Shown in pieces: positions 1 to 6,836 of a stretch of 35,877 nt of DNA. Position numbers and translations under genes: made by a program. Numbering within the stretch: position 1 is the stretch's first letter; every line of letters starts with the position of its first letter. Origin of the DNA: Sulfurovum sp. (GTDB lineage: Bacteria; Campylobacterota; Campylobacteria; Campylobacterales; Sulfurovaceae); contig JALSJI010000001.1 of NCBI GenBank assembly GCA_026989435.1, positions 1 through 35,877 of the forward strand, given 5' to 3'. The notes beneath the pieces are model-generated. The model did no database searches, had not been told where the DNA came from, and saw only the letters and a list, made by a program, of their open reading frames with translations.

Positions 1-213
1 GGAGCATTAAGAGGAGCCGGAGACACCAAACGCACGCTCAAAATAAGCCTTGTTTCACTCTGGTTTGTACGTATCATCCCAGCATTTGTACTCTCATGGT
101 ACTTTGATAACATCATGGTAGTCTATTTTGCGATGATATCTGATACGCTCGTCAAGGCAGTTTGGTTGTGGAAGACTTTTGACAAAGGCGAGTGGATGAG
201 GGTGAAGGTATAA
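1..213 (+). CDS. MATE family efflux transporter, C-terminal fragment
   Basis: The first 213 bases are the last 70 codons of a gene that begins outside the window; the frame is open from base 1 to a TAA at 211-213. The fragment starts with GALRGAGDTKRTL, which matches the conserved loop of MATE (multidrug and toxic compound extrusion) transporters, where a Gly-rich GAGDT segment precedes a membrane helix. It is followed by two hydrophobic stretches and a charged tail ending WMRVKV. MATE pumps are inner-membrane proteins that export cationic drugs and metabolites using a Na+ or H+ gradient. The substrate cannot be told from this fragment. The next gene converges on it with only 10 bases between stop codons. 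Confidence 0.8.
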   Translation, partial: GALRGAGDTKRTLKISLVSLWFVRIIPAFVLSWYFDNIMVVYFAMISDTLVKAVWLWKTFDKGEWMRVKV

Positions 214-223
214 GACTATCTAC

Positions 224-946
224 TCACCCCTTCATAAACTTATCAACAATCCCCATCATATCTTCCATCGCTTCAGATGCTTTTTTTTGAATAAAGTGTT
301 CAAAATACTCATCTATGTAGGTTTTTGGGTCATACATGCTTACTGTCTTTTGTCGTTTGGGATCTATAATGATGGAGTGTTTAAAGGCTTTGGCTATGGG
401 GATGACGTCTATGACTGCACCGCTTGTGCCTATACAGATGAAGAGTGAACACTCTTTGACGGCTTGTTGTATGTGTACATACTCAGGGGCAGCTTCACCG
501 AACATGACTACGTTATGGCGTACACGTTTGTTGCCGCAATGTGGGCAGACCTCGTTGCCTGTTTGGGGTGCGTAGCCTATATCAAAGGTTTTCGTACAGG
601 CTTCACAGCGTAGGTCTGTGAGTGTACCGTGTAGGTGTATGACCTCTTTTGCCCCTGCTTTTTCTAGGAGGTTGTCTATATTTTGGGTTAGATGTATGAA
701 TCTGCCATAGTACTTTTTTTCAAGCTTGGCTAGTACTTTATGTGCATGGTTTGGTTCCTTGTCTTTCAGTGCTGTCCTTCGTTTATTGTAAAAATCGGTA
801 ACATAAGCTCTGTCTTCTATCCAGCCTTTTGTAGAACACACCTTCATAACATCGTAGCCTTCCCATAGTCCATCAGAGTCTCTAAAAGTACTTATGCCGC
901 TTTCTGCGGATAGTCCTGCACCGCTTAGTATCATTATTTTTTTCAT
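224..946 (-). CDS. cobB: NAD-dependent protein deacylase, Sir2 (sirtuin) family
   Basis: A complete 240-residue sirtuin, which removes acyl groups from protein lysines using NAD+. Visible motifs in order are the NAD-binding GAGLSAESGI and TFRD near the N terminus, TQNID, the catalytic His in HLHG, two zinc-binding pairs (CEAC and CPHC), and GTSGAVIDV for nucleotide binding. The segment FYNKRR contains the Tyr-x-x-Arg pair seen in E. coli CobB and mitochondrial SIRT5. In those proteins it binds the carboxylate of succinyl- or malonyl-lysine, so desuccinylase as well as deacetylase activity is plausible (inference). An AAGGAT ribosome site precedes the ATG. It lies 20 bases downstream of the SDR gene on the same strand and is probably co-transcribed with it. 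Confidence 0.9.
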   Translation of the reverse strand: MKKIMILSGAGLSAESGISTFRDSDGLWEGYDVMKVCSTKGWIEDRAYVTDFYNKRRTALKDKEPNHAHKVLAKLEKKYYGRFIHLTQNIDNLLEKAGAKEVIHLHGTLTDLRCEACTKTFDIGYAPQTGNEVCPHCGNKRVRHNVVMFGEAAPEYVHIQQAVKECSLFICIGTSGAVIDVIPIAKAFKHSIIIDPKRQKTVSMYDPKTYIDEYFEHFIQKKASEAMEDMMGIVDKFMKG

Positions 947-966
947 TTTGTATCCTTAGTTGGGGT

Positions 967-1662
967 TTAGCTCATAGTTCTTACATCTAAAAAGCTACCA
1001 CTCTCATAATTGAGAAGTTTTGGAAAAGTTTGTAAAAGATTTTTTGCAGCTTGGGAGGGTGTTTGTATGTAAGATTCTTTCAGTGTCTTAGCTGAGGTAA
1101 ACACTGTGTCATCTACTTCGTTTATGATATGCTCCACCATCGGTGTTTTTATGATGCCGGGAGCTAAGGAGGTGAAGTGAATTTCCGGTAACTCCTTAGC
1201 ATAGACTTTTAGTAACATGTTGAGGCTAGCCTTTGAAATCGAGTAGGCTCCCCACCCTTTATTCCCGTTAACGGATGCTCCGGAGCTTATACCTACTATT
1301 TGTTTGACCGTGGCATAGCAAGAGAGTAGATCTATAAGTTCTTTGTTTGCCCAGACATTGGTCTCCATTACGGCTTTAATATCACTCAGTTTTGTATTAT
1401 TTAATGTCTGTATCTTTCCTAAAATGCCGGCATTTAAAATGGCAATTTCAAAGTGACATCCCGTGATAAAGGGCTGAATAGATATTTTGATATTGGCTGT
1501 ATCTAATAGGTCATAAGAGAGGAAATGAAAATGAGTATTTTCTTGAAATATTGTCGGAGAGGTACGCCCTATCGCATAGACCTGAAAGCCTTTTTGCAAG
1601 TATAATTGTGCCATTGCTTTTCCAAGACCTGACCCTATGCCTGTAATCAATACACTCTTCAT
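967..1662 (-). CDS. Short-chain dehydrogenase/reductase (SDR) family oxidoreductase
   Basis: A Rossmann-fold NAD(P)-dependent oxidoreductase of about 231 residues. The N terminus has the cofactor motif TGIGSGLGKAMA (TGxxxGxG), followed by NAGILG (the NAG motif). The catalytic triad is a Ser in VGISSGAS and the Tyr and Lys of YSISK; PGIIKTPM follows, as is usual for classical SDRs. I chose the ATG at 1662 because AGAGAG lies just upstream. A TTG at 1692 would add ten residues but would start inside the divergent promoter region. The gene is divergent from the small gene at 1738 and precedes the sirtuin on its own strand. Substrate unknown; SDR specificity cannot be read from sequence at this level. 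Confidence 0.85.
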   Translation of the reverse strand: MKSVLITGIGSGLGKAMAQLYLQKGFQVYAIGRTSPTIFQENTHFHFLSYDLLDTANIKISIQPFITGCHFEIAILNAGILGKIQTLNNTKLSDIKAVMETNVWANKELIDLLSCYATVKQIVGISSGASVNGNKGWGAYSISKASLNMLLKVYAKELPEIHFTSLAPGIIKTPMVEHIINEVDDTVFTSAKTLKESYIQTPSQAAKNLLQTFPKLLNYESGSFLDVRTMS

Positions 1663-1673
1663 GTTTTGCTCTC

Positions 1674-1708
1674 TTTTGACATTTTTTGACAAGGTGTTAT
1701 GGTATAAT
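1674..1708 (+). promoter_or_regulatory. Promoter of the small gene at 1738, with a tandem TTTTGACA repeat
   Basis: TATAAT at 1703-1708 preceded by TGG makes an extended -10 (TGnTATAAT). Two copies of TTTTGACA lie at 1674-1681 and 1684-1691, exactly one helical turn (10 bp) apart. Neither is at the ideal 17-bp distance from the -10, so they may be a regulator site rather than -35 elements. AGGAGAGAG before the ATG at 1738 is the ribosome site. Confidence 0.55.
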
Positions 1709-1737
1709 TATAGCCAAAAAATTAGTAGGAGAGAGAT

Positions 1738-1986
1738 ATGAGTAGAGAGATTAAAGGGGTAAAAACAGTAGAGCAGAGGATAGATCGTATATATAAATTG
1801 GCAAAGGATCACTTTGGAGAAGTGCGTTTTGTAGGGATTAAAAAACATAAAAAAGAGGTATGGGTAGCCAAGGTACAATTTGATGAGTTTGGCTCTTTGA
1901 TAGCAGAAGGGAAAGACTCTATAGATGCACTTAAAAAACTTAGAAGCAGGTTAAATAAAATTATAGATCGCTATAATATGGTGTAG
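1738..1986 (+). CDS. Small hypothetical protein (82 aa)
   Basis: Not recognised. It is a charged, lysine-rich 82-residue soluble protein with no signal peptide or membrane segment. The pattern suggests an N-terminal helix (VEQRIDRIYKLAKDHF), a pair of beta strands (VRFVGIKK, EVWVAKVQFDEFG) and a C-terminal helix (DSIDALKKLRSRLNKII). The strand segment followed by 'EGKDSIDALKKL' loosely recalls the HicB-type fold (strand, then 'G.t.eeAl..l'), but this is too weak for a family call. A strong AGGAGAGAG ribosome site and an extended -10 promoter support real expression. It stands alone between a divergent SDR gene and shikimate kinase. Confidence 0.65.
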   Translation: MSREIKGVKTVEQRIDRIYKLAKDHFGEVRFVGIKKHKKEVWVAKVQFDEFGSLIAEGKDSIDALKKLRSRLNKIIDRYNMV

Positions 1987-2059
1987 TCATTGCGTAAAAT
2001 TAGGACTTAAGAATTTTTGGTTTTTATCTCTTTAACTTCATTTAGCGGGAATAGGTAGT

Positions 2060-2572
2060 TTGAAAAAAAATATTATTATTATAGGATTTATGGGTGTAGG
2101 AAAAGGCACAACCGCACGGGCATTTGCTAAAAAATACGGTGTGTATAATATCGACACGGATGATCTTATAGCCTCTAAAGAAAATAAAGAGGTCAAAAAA
2201 ATTTTTGAGAAAAAAGGTGAAGTGTATTTTAGAGAACAGGAGCAGATTACAGCAGACTGGATAGAGTCATTCGTAAAAGGGACGATTATCTCTTGCGGTG
2301 GTGGTTTTTATAAGGTAAATAACCTTAAAAAACTAGGTACGGTAGTATTGCTGGATGCTTCCTTTGAATGGATACATAATCGTCTTAAAACTGCTAAAAA
2401 TTCTAAAGAGAAGCTAGCTAAACGTCCTTTGTTTTCTGATGAGAAAAAGGCTAAGGCATTGTATAAAGAACGGAAAAAGTCGTATAAGGCTTTGGCCGAT
2501 GTGGTAGTGGATGTAGAGAGATTGACACTTGATGAGCAGATAGCTTTTATTGCTAAGAAGTGTAAAGTGTAG
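2060..2572 (+). CDS. aroK: Shikimate kinase
   Basis: A 170-residue P-loop kinase that phosphorylates shikimate to shikimate 3-phosphate with ATP, the fifth step of the chorismate pathway to aromatic amino acids. Visible features are the Walker A loop GFMGVGKGT (residues 9-17), the shikimate-binding Asp in NIDTDDLI, Arg in YFREQE, the SCGGGF glycine triplet and the lid-region KRPLF. Length is normal for AroK. The start is a TTG at 2060; GGGAATAGG lies just upstream and no in-frame ATG fits the family N terminus MKKNIIIIGFMG better. The gene stands alone rather than in an aro operon. Confidence 0.92.
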   Translation: MKKNIIIIGFMGVGKGTTARAFAKKYGVYNIDTDDLIASKENKEVKKIFEKKGEVYFREQEQITADWIESFVKGTIISCGGGFYKVNNLKKLGTVVLLDASFEWIHNRLKTAKNSKEKLAKRPLFSDEKKAKALYKERKKSYKALADVVVDVERLTLDEQIAFIAKKCKV

Positions 2573-2761
2573 GGGGTGATTGCTATCGCACCAATGGCTA
2601 GTACATTTTGTCTGCTTACCCTTTATATGAACTGTGGCGTTGCTCTCTTTCCTTTTTTTAGAAAAAAAACGAAACTAAAAAAGCGTTGCTCCTCTCGAAT
2701 CACTCCCTTTATAAAGGTGTTCGGGGCAACAAGGATACGCTTTGCATGATTGATGGGAACG
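2573..2761. other. Intergenic region with short direct repeats and a 51-codon open frame
   Basis: This gap between aroK and a converging small gene holds no recognised gene. Two short repeats are visible. GCGTTGCTC occurs at about 2638 and 2683. The 13-mer ACCCTTTATATGA occurs at 2618-2630 and again at 2788-2800, inside the neighbouring minus-strand gene. An open frame at 2594-2749 (51 codons, plus strand) would give a very basic peptide containing FFRKKTKLKKRCSSR. It has no clear ribosome site, so I do not call it coding. The region could be an intergenic repeat element or decayed sequence. Confidence 0.4.
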
Positions 2762-2983
2762 TTACGCTTGTTTCTCCCAATACTCCAACCCTTTATATGA
2801 CATACTTAATAATCCAAATATCATCATTGTACTCACTATGCAGTAGGGTGCTTGTTCTATAAACGGAGCAGGCGATTGTGGGATGGTGTAGATGATGGTT
2901 ATCCATAGTGTGACGGCAGTAAATCCGAGTATTCTTTTTATCCAAATGACAGATACGTTTTTTTGTTCTTTTTTCATAGGCAT
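2762..2983 (-). CDS. Small two-helix membrane protein, hypothetical (73 aa)
   Basis: Not recognised. A 73-residue protein with a basic N terminus (MPMKKEQKN), a membrane helix (about residues 16-35, ILGFTAVTLWITIIYTI), a short Pro-rich loop (PQSPAPFIEQAP) and a second helix (about 46-62, CIVSTMMIFGLLSM), ending in a charged tail. The first Met and the one two codons later (2977) are both possible starts; a TAA lies immediately upstream in frame. No good ribosome site is seen, which lowers confidence. The second helix and loop look like real protein rather than antisense noise. It is divergent from ispA and converges on aroK. Confidence 0.5.
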   Translation of the reverse strand: MPMKKEQKNVSVIWIKRILGFTAVTLWITIIYTIPQSPAPFIEQAPYCIVSTMMIFGLLSMSYKGLEYWEKQA

Positions 2984-3000
2984 ATTTTATCGAAATAAGG

Positions 3001-3006
3001 TATAAT
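3001..3006 (+). promoter_or_regulatory. -10 element, ispA promoter
   Basis: TATAAT at 3001-3006 lies 58 bases upstream of the ispA ATG. No convincing -35 is visible, which is common for sigma-70 promoters of Campylobacterota. The same segment forms the upstream region of the divergent small membrane gene. Confidence 0.5.
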
Positions 3007-3063
3007 TTTATCAATAAAAACCCTACTCCACGAGAGTGAAAACTTTAGTGAGATGAGTTCTGC

Positions 3064-3948
3064 ATGAGCAAAGCTTATGTAGAAGCAGAAAGTCAATTAA
3101 TGAAACGTTTCGAGACATATCTTTCTCAAAATTTACCGCAAGCACAAAGTTTTCATCCCGTGTATGAAAATGCCTTGTGTGACATGCTACTTGCAGGCGG
3201 AAAACGTTTTAGACCTATGTTGCTTCTTAGCATCGTTGATGCGTATGAGCCTATGCTTTATGATGGGGCGATGAGCGTTGCTATGGCGTTAGAGATGTTC
3301 CATACCTACTCTCTCATACACGATGACCTTCCCGCGATGGACGATGCCCCTTTGCGGCGTGGACACAAAACACTGCATATACGCTATGATGAGGTGACTG
3401 CTATACTGGTCGGAGATGCGCTCAATACCGATGCTTTTTTATATATTGCCAAAGCTCCTTTGCGTGAGGATATTAAGATAAAACTAATTACGCTATTGGC
3501 ACAAAATGGCGGAAGTCAGGGCATGGTGCTAGGACAAGCAATAGATTGCTATTTTGAGAACAAGTCTTTAAATTTGGAGCAAATCAAGATTCTTCATACC
3601 CATAAAACGGCCAAGCTTATCGCAGCCTCTTTACAAATGGGTGCGGTGATTGTAGGACTTGATTCTAAGGTGCAAAAAGCACTATATGATTTTGGTATAG
3701 ACCTTGGGTTGTTGTTTCAGATACAAGATGATATTATAGATGAGATGCAAACAAGCAAAGAGGCGGGAAAACCCACAGGCAACGATGGTAACAAAAACAG
3801 TTTTGTAAATCTTTTAGGTTTAGAAAAAGCGTTACAAGAGGCAGATATGCTTGCAAAAGATTTGCAAAGACGATTTGAGACTTTTGATGAGAAGCTTCGT
3901 ATAGCTTTGCAGCCTTTGATGACAACATATCTATATAGACATCATTAG
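3064..3948 (+). CDS. ispA: Polyprenyl synthetase, probable (2E,6E)-farnesyl diphosphate synthase
   Basis: A 294-residue trans-prenyltransferase that condenses isopentenyl diphosphate with allylic diphosphates, making C15 (possibly C20) precursors for quinone side chains, undecaprenyl carrier and heme O/A. The first Asp-rich motif DDLPAMDD is at residues 87-94, with Arg pairs in APLRRGH after it. The second Asp motif DDIID is at 222-226, preceded by GLLFQIQ. GGKRFRP near residue 45-51 binds the IPP diphosphate. Bacterial FPP synthases are about 290-300 residues, which fits. The farnesyl product would feed the heme O synthase CtaB encoded at 21801. The ispA-tkt order is also found in Campylobacter. 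Confidence 0.92.
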   Translation: MSKAYVEAESQLMKRFETYLSQNLPQAQSFHPVYENALCDMLLAGGKRFRPMLLLSIVDAYEPMLYDGAMSVAMALEMFHTYSLIHDDLPAMDDAPLRRGHKTLHIRYDEVTAILVGDALNTDAFLYIAKAPLREDIKIKLITLLAQNGGSQGMVLGQAIDCYFENKSLNLEQIKILHTHKTAKLIAASLQMGAVIVGLDSKVQKALYDFGIDLGLLFQIQDDIIDEMQTSKEAGKPTGNDGNKNSFVNLLGLEKALQEADMLAKDLQRRFETFDEKLRIALQPLMTTYLYRHH

Positions 3949-4032
3949 GCAAGAGGTCTTAAGAGAGAGGTTTTAAACGTACTCTGCCGAAGAGAACGCA
4001 TATAGGTAATTATACCAATGAAGGAATATTAA

Positions 4033-6027
4033 GTGACAGTAATGAGAGAAGAGAATGTTATGCGTAAAAAGATGGCGAATACCATCAGGTTTTTAGCAGC
4101 AGATATGGTGCAAAAAGCAAATTCGGGACACCCCGGTGCACCCATGGGGCTTGCAGATATTGCGGTGGTACTTTCTGAGAAGCTTAACCATAATCCGAAG
4201 AATCCAAAATGGCTTAATCGTGACCGTTTGATTTTTTCAGGAGGGCATGGTTCTGCCCTTATCTATGCACTGCTTCATCTATGGGGTTATGATGTAAGCT
4301 TAGAAGATTTAAAAGAGTTTAGACAGTTAGACTCTAAAACACCAGGACATCCAGAGTACGGACATACTGAAGGTATTGAGATAACCACAGGACCACTCGG
4401 ACAAGGAGTCGCCAACGCCGTTGGATTCGCTATGGCAGAAGCGTATACAAAAGAGCAGGTTAACTCGGAGACTTGTACGTTAATAGACCATAAAGTGTAT
4501 TGTTTTTGCGGAGATGGTGATTTGCAAGAGGGTATCAGCTATGAGGCGTGTGCCTTGGCAGGGCATTTAGGGCTGAGTGATTTGGTGCTCATTTATGACT
4601 CTAACCATATTACTATTGAAGGTGATACAAGCATCGCATGGAGCGAAGATGTTCCTAAGCGCTTTGAGGCTCAAGGTTGGGATGTCAAGAAGATAAACGG
4701 ACACTGCTATGATGAGATTGAAAAAGTATTGGATGAAGTGCAGACAGCTACAAAACCCACCGTTATTATAGCAAATACTATTATAGGAAAGGGAGCAGGA
4801 GAGTTAGAGGGGACACACCATACACATGGTGCACCTCTTGGCGAAGAGATTATTAGGGGTTCGAAAAAAAAGGAGGGTTTTGACCCCCAAGAGCATTTTA
4901 TAATACCCGAAGATGTTTTATTGCGTTTTAGATGTGCTATTGAGAGGGGTGAATTGGCAGAAAAAGAGTGGATACATAGGCAAAAAGAGGCTCCTTTGAT
5001 AGAGCAGAATATTGCTTTGGAGAGACTTTTAAATCCTGATTTTTCTCAGATTCAATGGCCCCGGATGGAACATGAGGTATTGATGGCAACAAGAGACTCT
5101 AATGGACGTATTTTAGATGCAATAGCGACTGCATTGTCTGGGTTTGTCGGGGGTTCTGCCGATTTAGGTTCTTCAAACAAGACAATTTTGCACAATACCG
5201 CAGCATTTCCAAAAGGTAAAAATATGCATTTTGGTATTCGTGAACATGCAATGGGGGCTATTAGTAATGCCATGGCACTTTACGGCACGCTTATCCCTTT
5301 TAATGCAACATTTTTTGTTTTTTCCGATTATCTAAAACCTGCAGTACGTATCGCTGCACTGAGTAAAATACAGAATTTCTTTATTTGGACACATGATAGT
5401 ATCGGTGTAGGGGAAGACGGACCGACGCATCAGCCCGTAGAGCAACTTAGTCAGTTTAGAGCTTTGCCAAACTTTTATGTATGGAGACCGGCAGATGCTA
5501 CGGAAAATGTAGAGGCGTGGAAAACAGCTCTTGGGATGAATACGGCACCACACGGGTTTGTCCTTTCTCGTCAAAAACTCAAAACACTTAAACCAAAACG
5601 AGATTTTGGAGAAGTAGGCAGGGGTGCTTATCTGCTTAAGGAGAGAAAAGGTGCCACACTTACGCTTATGGCAAGCGGAAGTGAAGTGATACCTTGTCTA
5701 AAAGCTGCTTGTTATCTTGTGGCTCTAGGTATTAAGGCAAATGTGGTCTCTGTACCATGTTTGGACCTGTTTCATGAGCAAGATGCAACATACAAGGCTA
5801 GAGTGGTAAATCCGGATACAAAAGTACTGGCAGTAGAGGCAGCTCATGCAACAGAGTATTACCGTTATGCTGATGCGGTGTTGGGTATGGAGAGTTTTGG
5901 TGTATCTGCTCCGGGAAATTTACTTTTTGAGCAATTTGGTTTTACGCAAGAGGAGATTATGAAGCGCGCTTGTACTTTAATGGGTGTGGAGTATCAAGAG
6001 GCGGAGCATGGTGAGTGCAAGTTTTAA
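4033..6027 (+). CDS. tkt: Transketolase
   Basis: A thiamine-diphosphate enzyme of 664 residues that moves two-carbon ketol units between sugar phosphates in the non-oxidative pentose phosphate and Calvin-type pathways. The N-terminal domain has NSGHPGAPMGLAD and the ThDP-binding motif starting CGDGDLQEG (near residue 160) and ending with YDSNHITIEG. The pyrimidine domain contains the catalytic Glu404 in GIREHAMG. The C-terminal domain is complete, with GSEV and the LFEQFGFT segment. A GTG at 4033 follows AAGGAATA at good spacing; ATGs at 4042 and 4060 are alternatives, and the family N terminus usually starts near MRKKMANTIRFL (4060). The terminator region is replaced directly by the tRNA-Pro promoter. 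Confidence 0.95.
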   Translation: MTVMREENVMRKKMANTIRFLAADMVQKANSGHPGAPMGLADIAVVLSEKLNHNPKNPKWLNRDRLIFSGGHGSALIYALLHLWGYDVSLEDLKEFRQLDSKTPGHPEYGHTEGIEITTGPLGQGVANAVGFAMAEAYTKEQVNSETCTLIDHKVYCFCGDGDLQEGISYEACALAGHLGLSDLVLIYDSNHITIEGDTSIAWSEDVPKRFEAQGWDVKKINGHCYDEIEKVLDEVQTATKPTVIIANTIIGKGAGELEGTHHTHGAPLGEEIIRGSKKKEGFDPQEHFIIPEDVLLRFRCAIERGELAEKEWIHRQKEAPLIEQNIALERLLNPDFSQIQWPRMEHEVLMATRDSNGRILDAIATALSGFVGGSADLGSSNKTILHNTAAFPKGKNMHFGIREHAMGAISNAMALYGTLIPFNATFFVFSDYLKPAVRIAALSKIQNFFIWTHDSIGVGEDGPTHQPVEQLSQFRALPNFYVWRPADATENVEAWKTALGMNTAPHGFVLSRQKLKTLKPKRDFGEVGRGAYLLKERKGATLTLMASGSEVIPCLKAACYLVALGIKANVVSVPCLDLFHEQDATYKARVVNPDTKVLAVEAAHATEYYRYADAVLGMESFGVSAPGNLLFEQFGFTQEEIMKRACTLMGVEYQEAEHGECKF

Positions 6028-6039
6028 GCTTAGATTCTT

Positions 6040-6045
6040 TATAAT
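6040..6045 (+). promoter_or_regulatory. -10 element, tRNA-Pro promoter
   Basis: A perfect TATAAT lies 13 bases before the first base of the tRNA and 12 bases after the tkt stop codon. The -35 region must therefore lie inside the last codons of tkt; it is not a strong match by eye. Confidence 0.6.
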
Positions 6046-6058
6046 GCCAAGCCTGTAT

Positions 6059-6136
6059 CGGGGTGTGGCGCAGTCTGGCTAGCGTGCTATCTTGGGGTGA
6101 TAGAGGTCGCCGGTTCGAGTCCGGTCACTCCGACCA
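6059..6136 (+). tRNA. tRNA-Pro (anticodon GGG)
   Basis: A full cloverleaf can be folded. The acceptor strand CGGGGTG pairs with CACTCCG (one G-U pair), with discriminator A and an encoded CCA at 6134-6136. The anticodon stem CTATC/GATAG encloses the seven-base loop TTGGGGT, giving anticodon GGG, which reads proline codons CCC and CCU. The T arm has GGTTCGAGTCC. The length including CCA is 78 bases. One base separates the CCA end from the stop codon of the opposite-strand gene, so transcripts converge with almost no spacer. Confidence 0.96.
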
Positions 6137-6137
6137 T

Positions 6138-6836
6138 CTATTCAGGCGGACAGACAAAATACCGCATATTGATATCTTGTAAGGGTGTAGACCATCCAAC
6201 ATAGTATGTTTTTTCTCCATTTTTTACCGTGAGTATATTCTCATTAAAATAGTGTTTCATTACTGTAGTTACATGACTGTTTTCACCGTTTACTTCCACA
6301 ATCCAAATAAAATCTAATTTTTTAAGTTGGTGGACCTCCTTGCGTTTACGTATGATGCAACGCAGTATATCTTCGATTTCACAGAGAGGAGACTCTTTTG
6401 TAAATGTAGAGATCTCAATGACGGCTTCCAAGCCTTCAACACTTTGTATCTTTTTCCAATAGTCACCTTTAAATTTGTTAAAAAACTTTGGGTGTGGCAT
6501 CTCTTTGGTTTTAGAGAGCATGAATCCTACCGTTTGGATATAGTTTGGAGCGTGACGTATGATATGCTCTAGGTCATCTTTTGTATACTCTTCGTAGCTA
6601 AATCCTTCTTCATTCAGAAGGTAGTTTAATCGAAAGTAGTCTAGAGTCTCTTTCTCTTTGATCCGTTTTGCTTCGTGGACAATGGCAACAGGGTACTCTT
6701 TAACACAGCCATAATTCGTTCGATTAAAAAAAAGATGCAAGCTCTGTTTAACATCGATAAGTACGGTATGAGAGGCGAGAAGTGACTCGATCTCTTTAAT
6801 ATATTCGGGTACAATTTGTTCTTTTGAAGTTTCCAT
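6138..6836 (-). CDS. Hypothetical protein (232 aa), in operon with YajR-like transporter
   Basis: Not recognised. It is a soluble, mixed-charge 232-residue protein without signal peptide or membrane helix. It begins with a predicted amphipathic helix (IVPEYIKEIESLLASH). The middle has LLNEEGFSYEEYTKDDLEHII, and the C terminus looks beta-rich with many aromatic residues (LDFIWIVEVNG, EKTYYVGWSTPLQ, MRYFVCPPE). Its ATG overlaps the stop of the upstream MFS gene by one base (TAATG), so translation is probably coupled and the function may be linked to that transporter. The gene ends one base from the tRNA-Pro on the other strand. Confidence 0.75.
   Translation of the reverse strand: METSKEQIVPEYIKEIESLLASHTVLIDVKQSLHLFFNRTNYGCVKEYPVAIVHEAKRIKEKETLDYFRLNYLLNEEGFSYEEYTKDDLEHIIRHAPNYIQTVGFMLSKTKEMPHPKFFNKFKGDYWKKIQSVEGLEAVIEISTFTKESPLCEIEDILRCIIRKRKEVHQLKKLDFIWIVEVNGENSHVTTVMKHYFNENILTVKNGEKTYYVGWSTPLQDINMRYFVCPPE

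Noticed and set aside
336-575. Plus-strand open frame opposite the sirtuin gene
   Set aside because: It is the antisense shadow of an intact, motif-complete Sir2 gene and has no ribosome site or recognisable product.
2793-3014. Second minus-strand frame overlapping the small membrane protein gene
   Set aside because: It overlaps 2762-2983 in another frame and reads as basic, His/Tyr-rich noise; only one can be coding, and the two-helix product is the better candidate.
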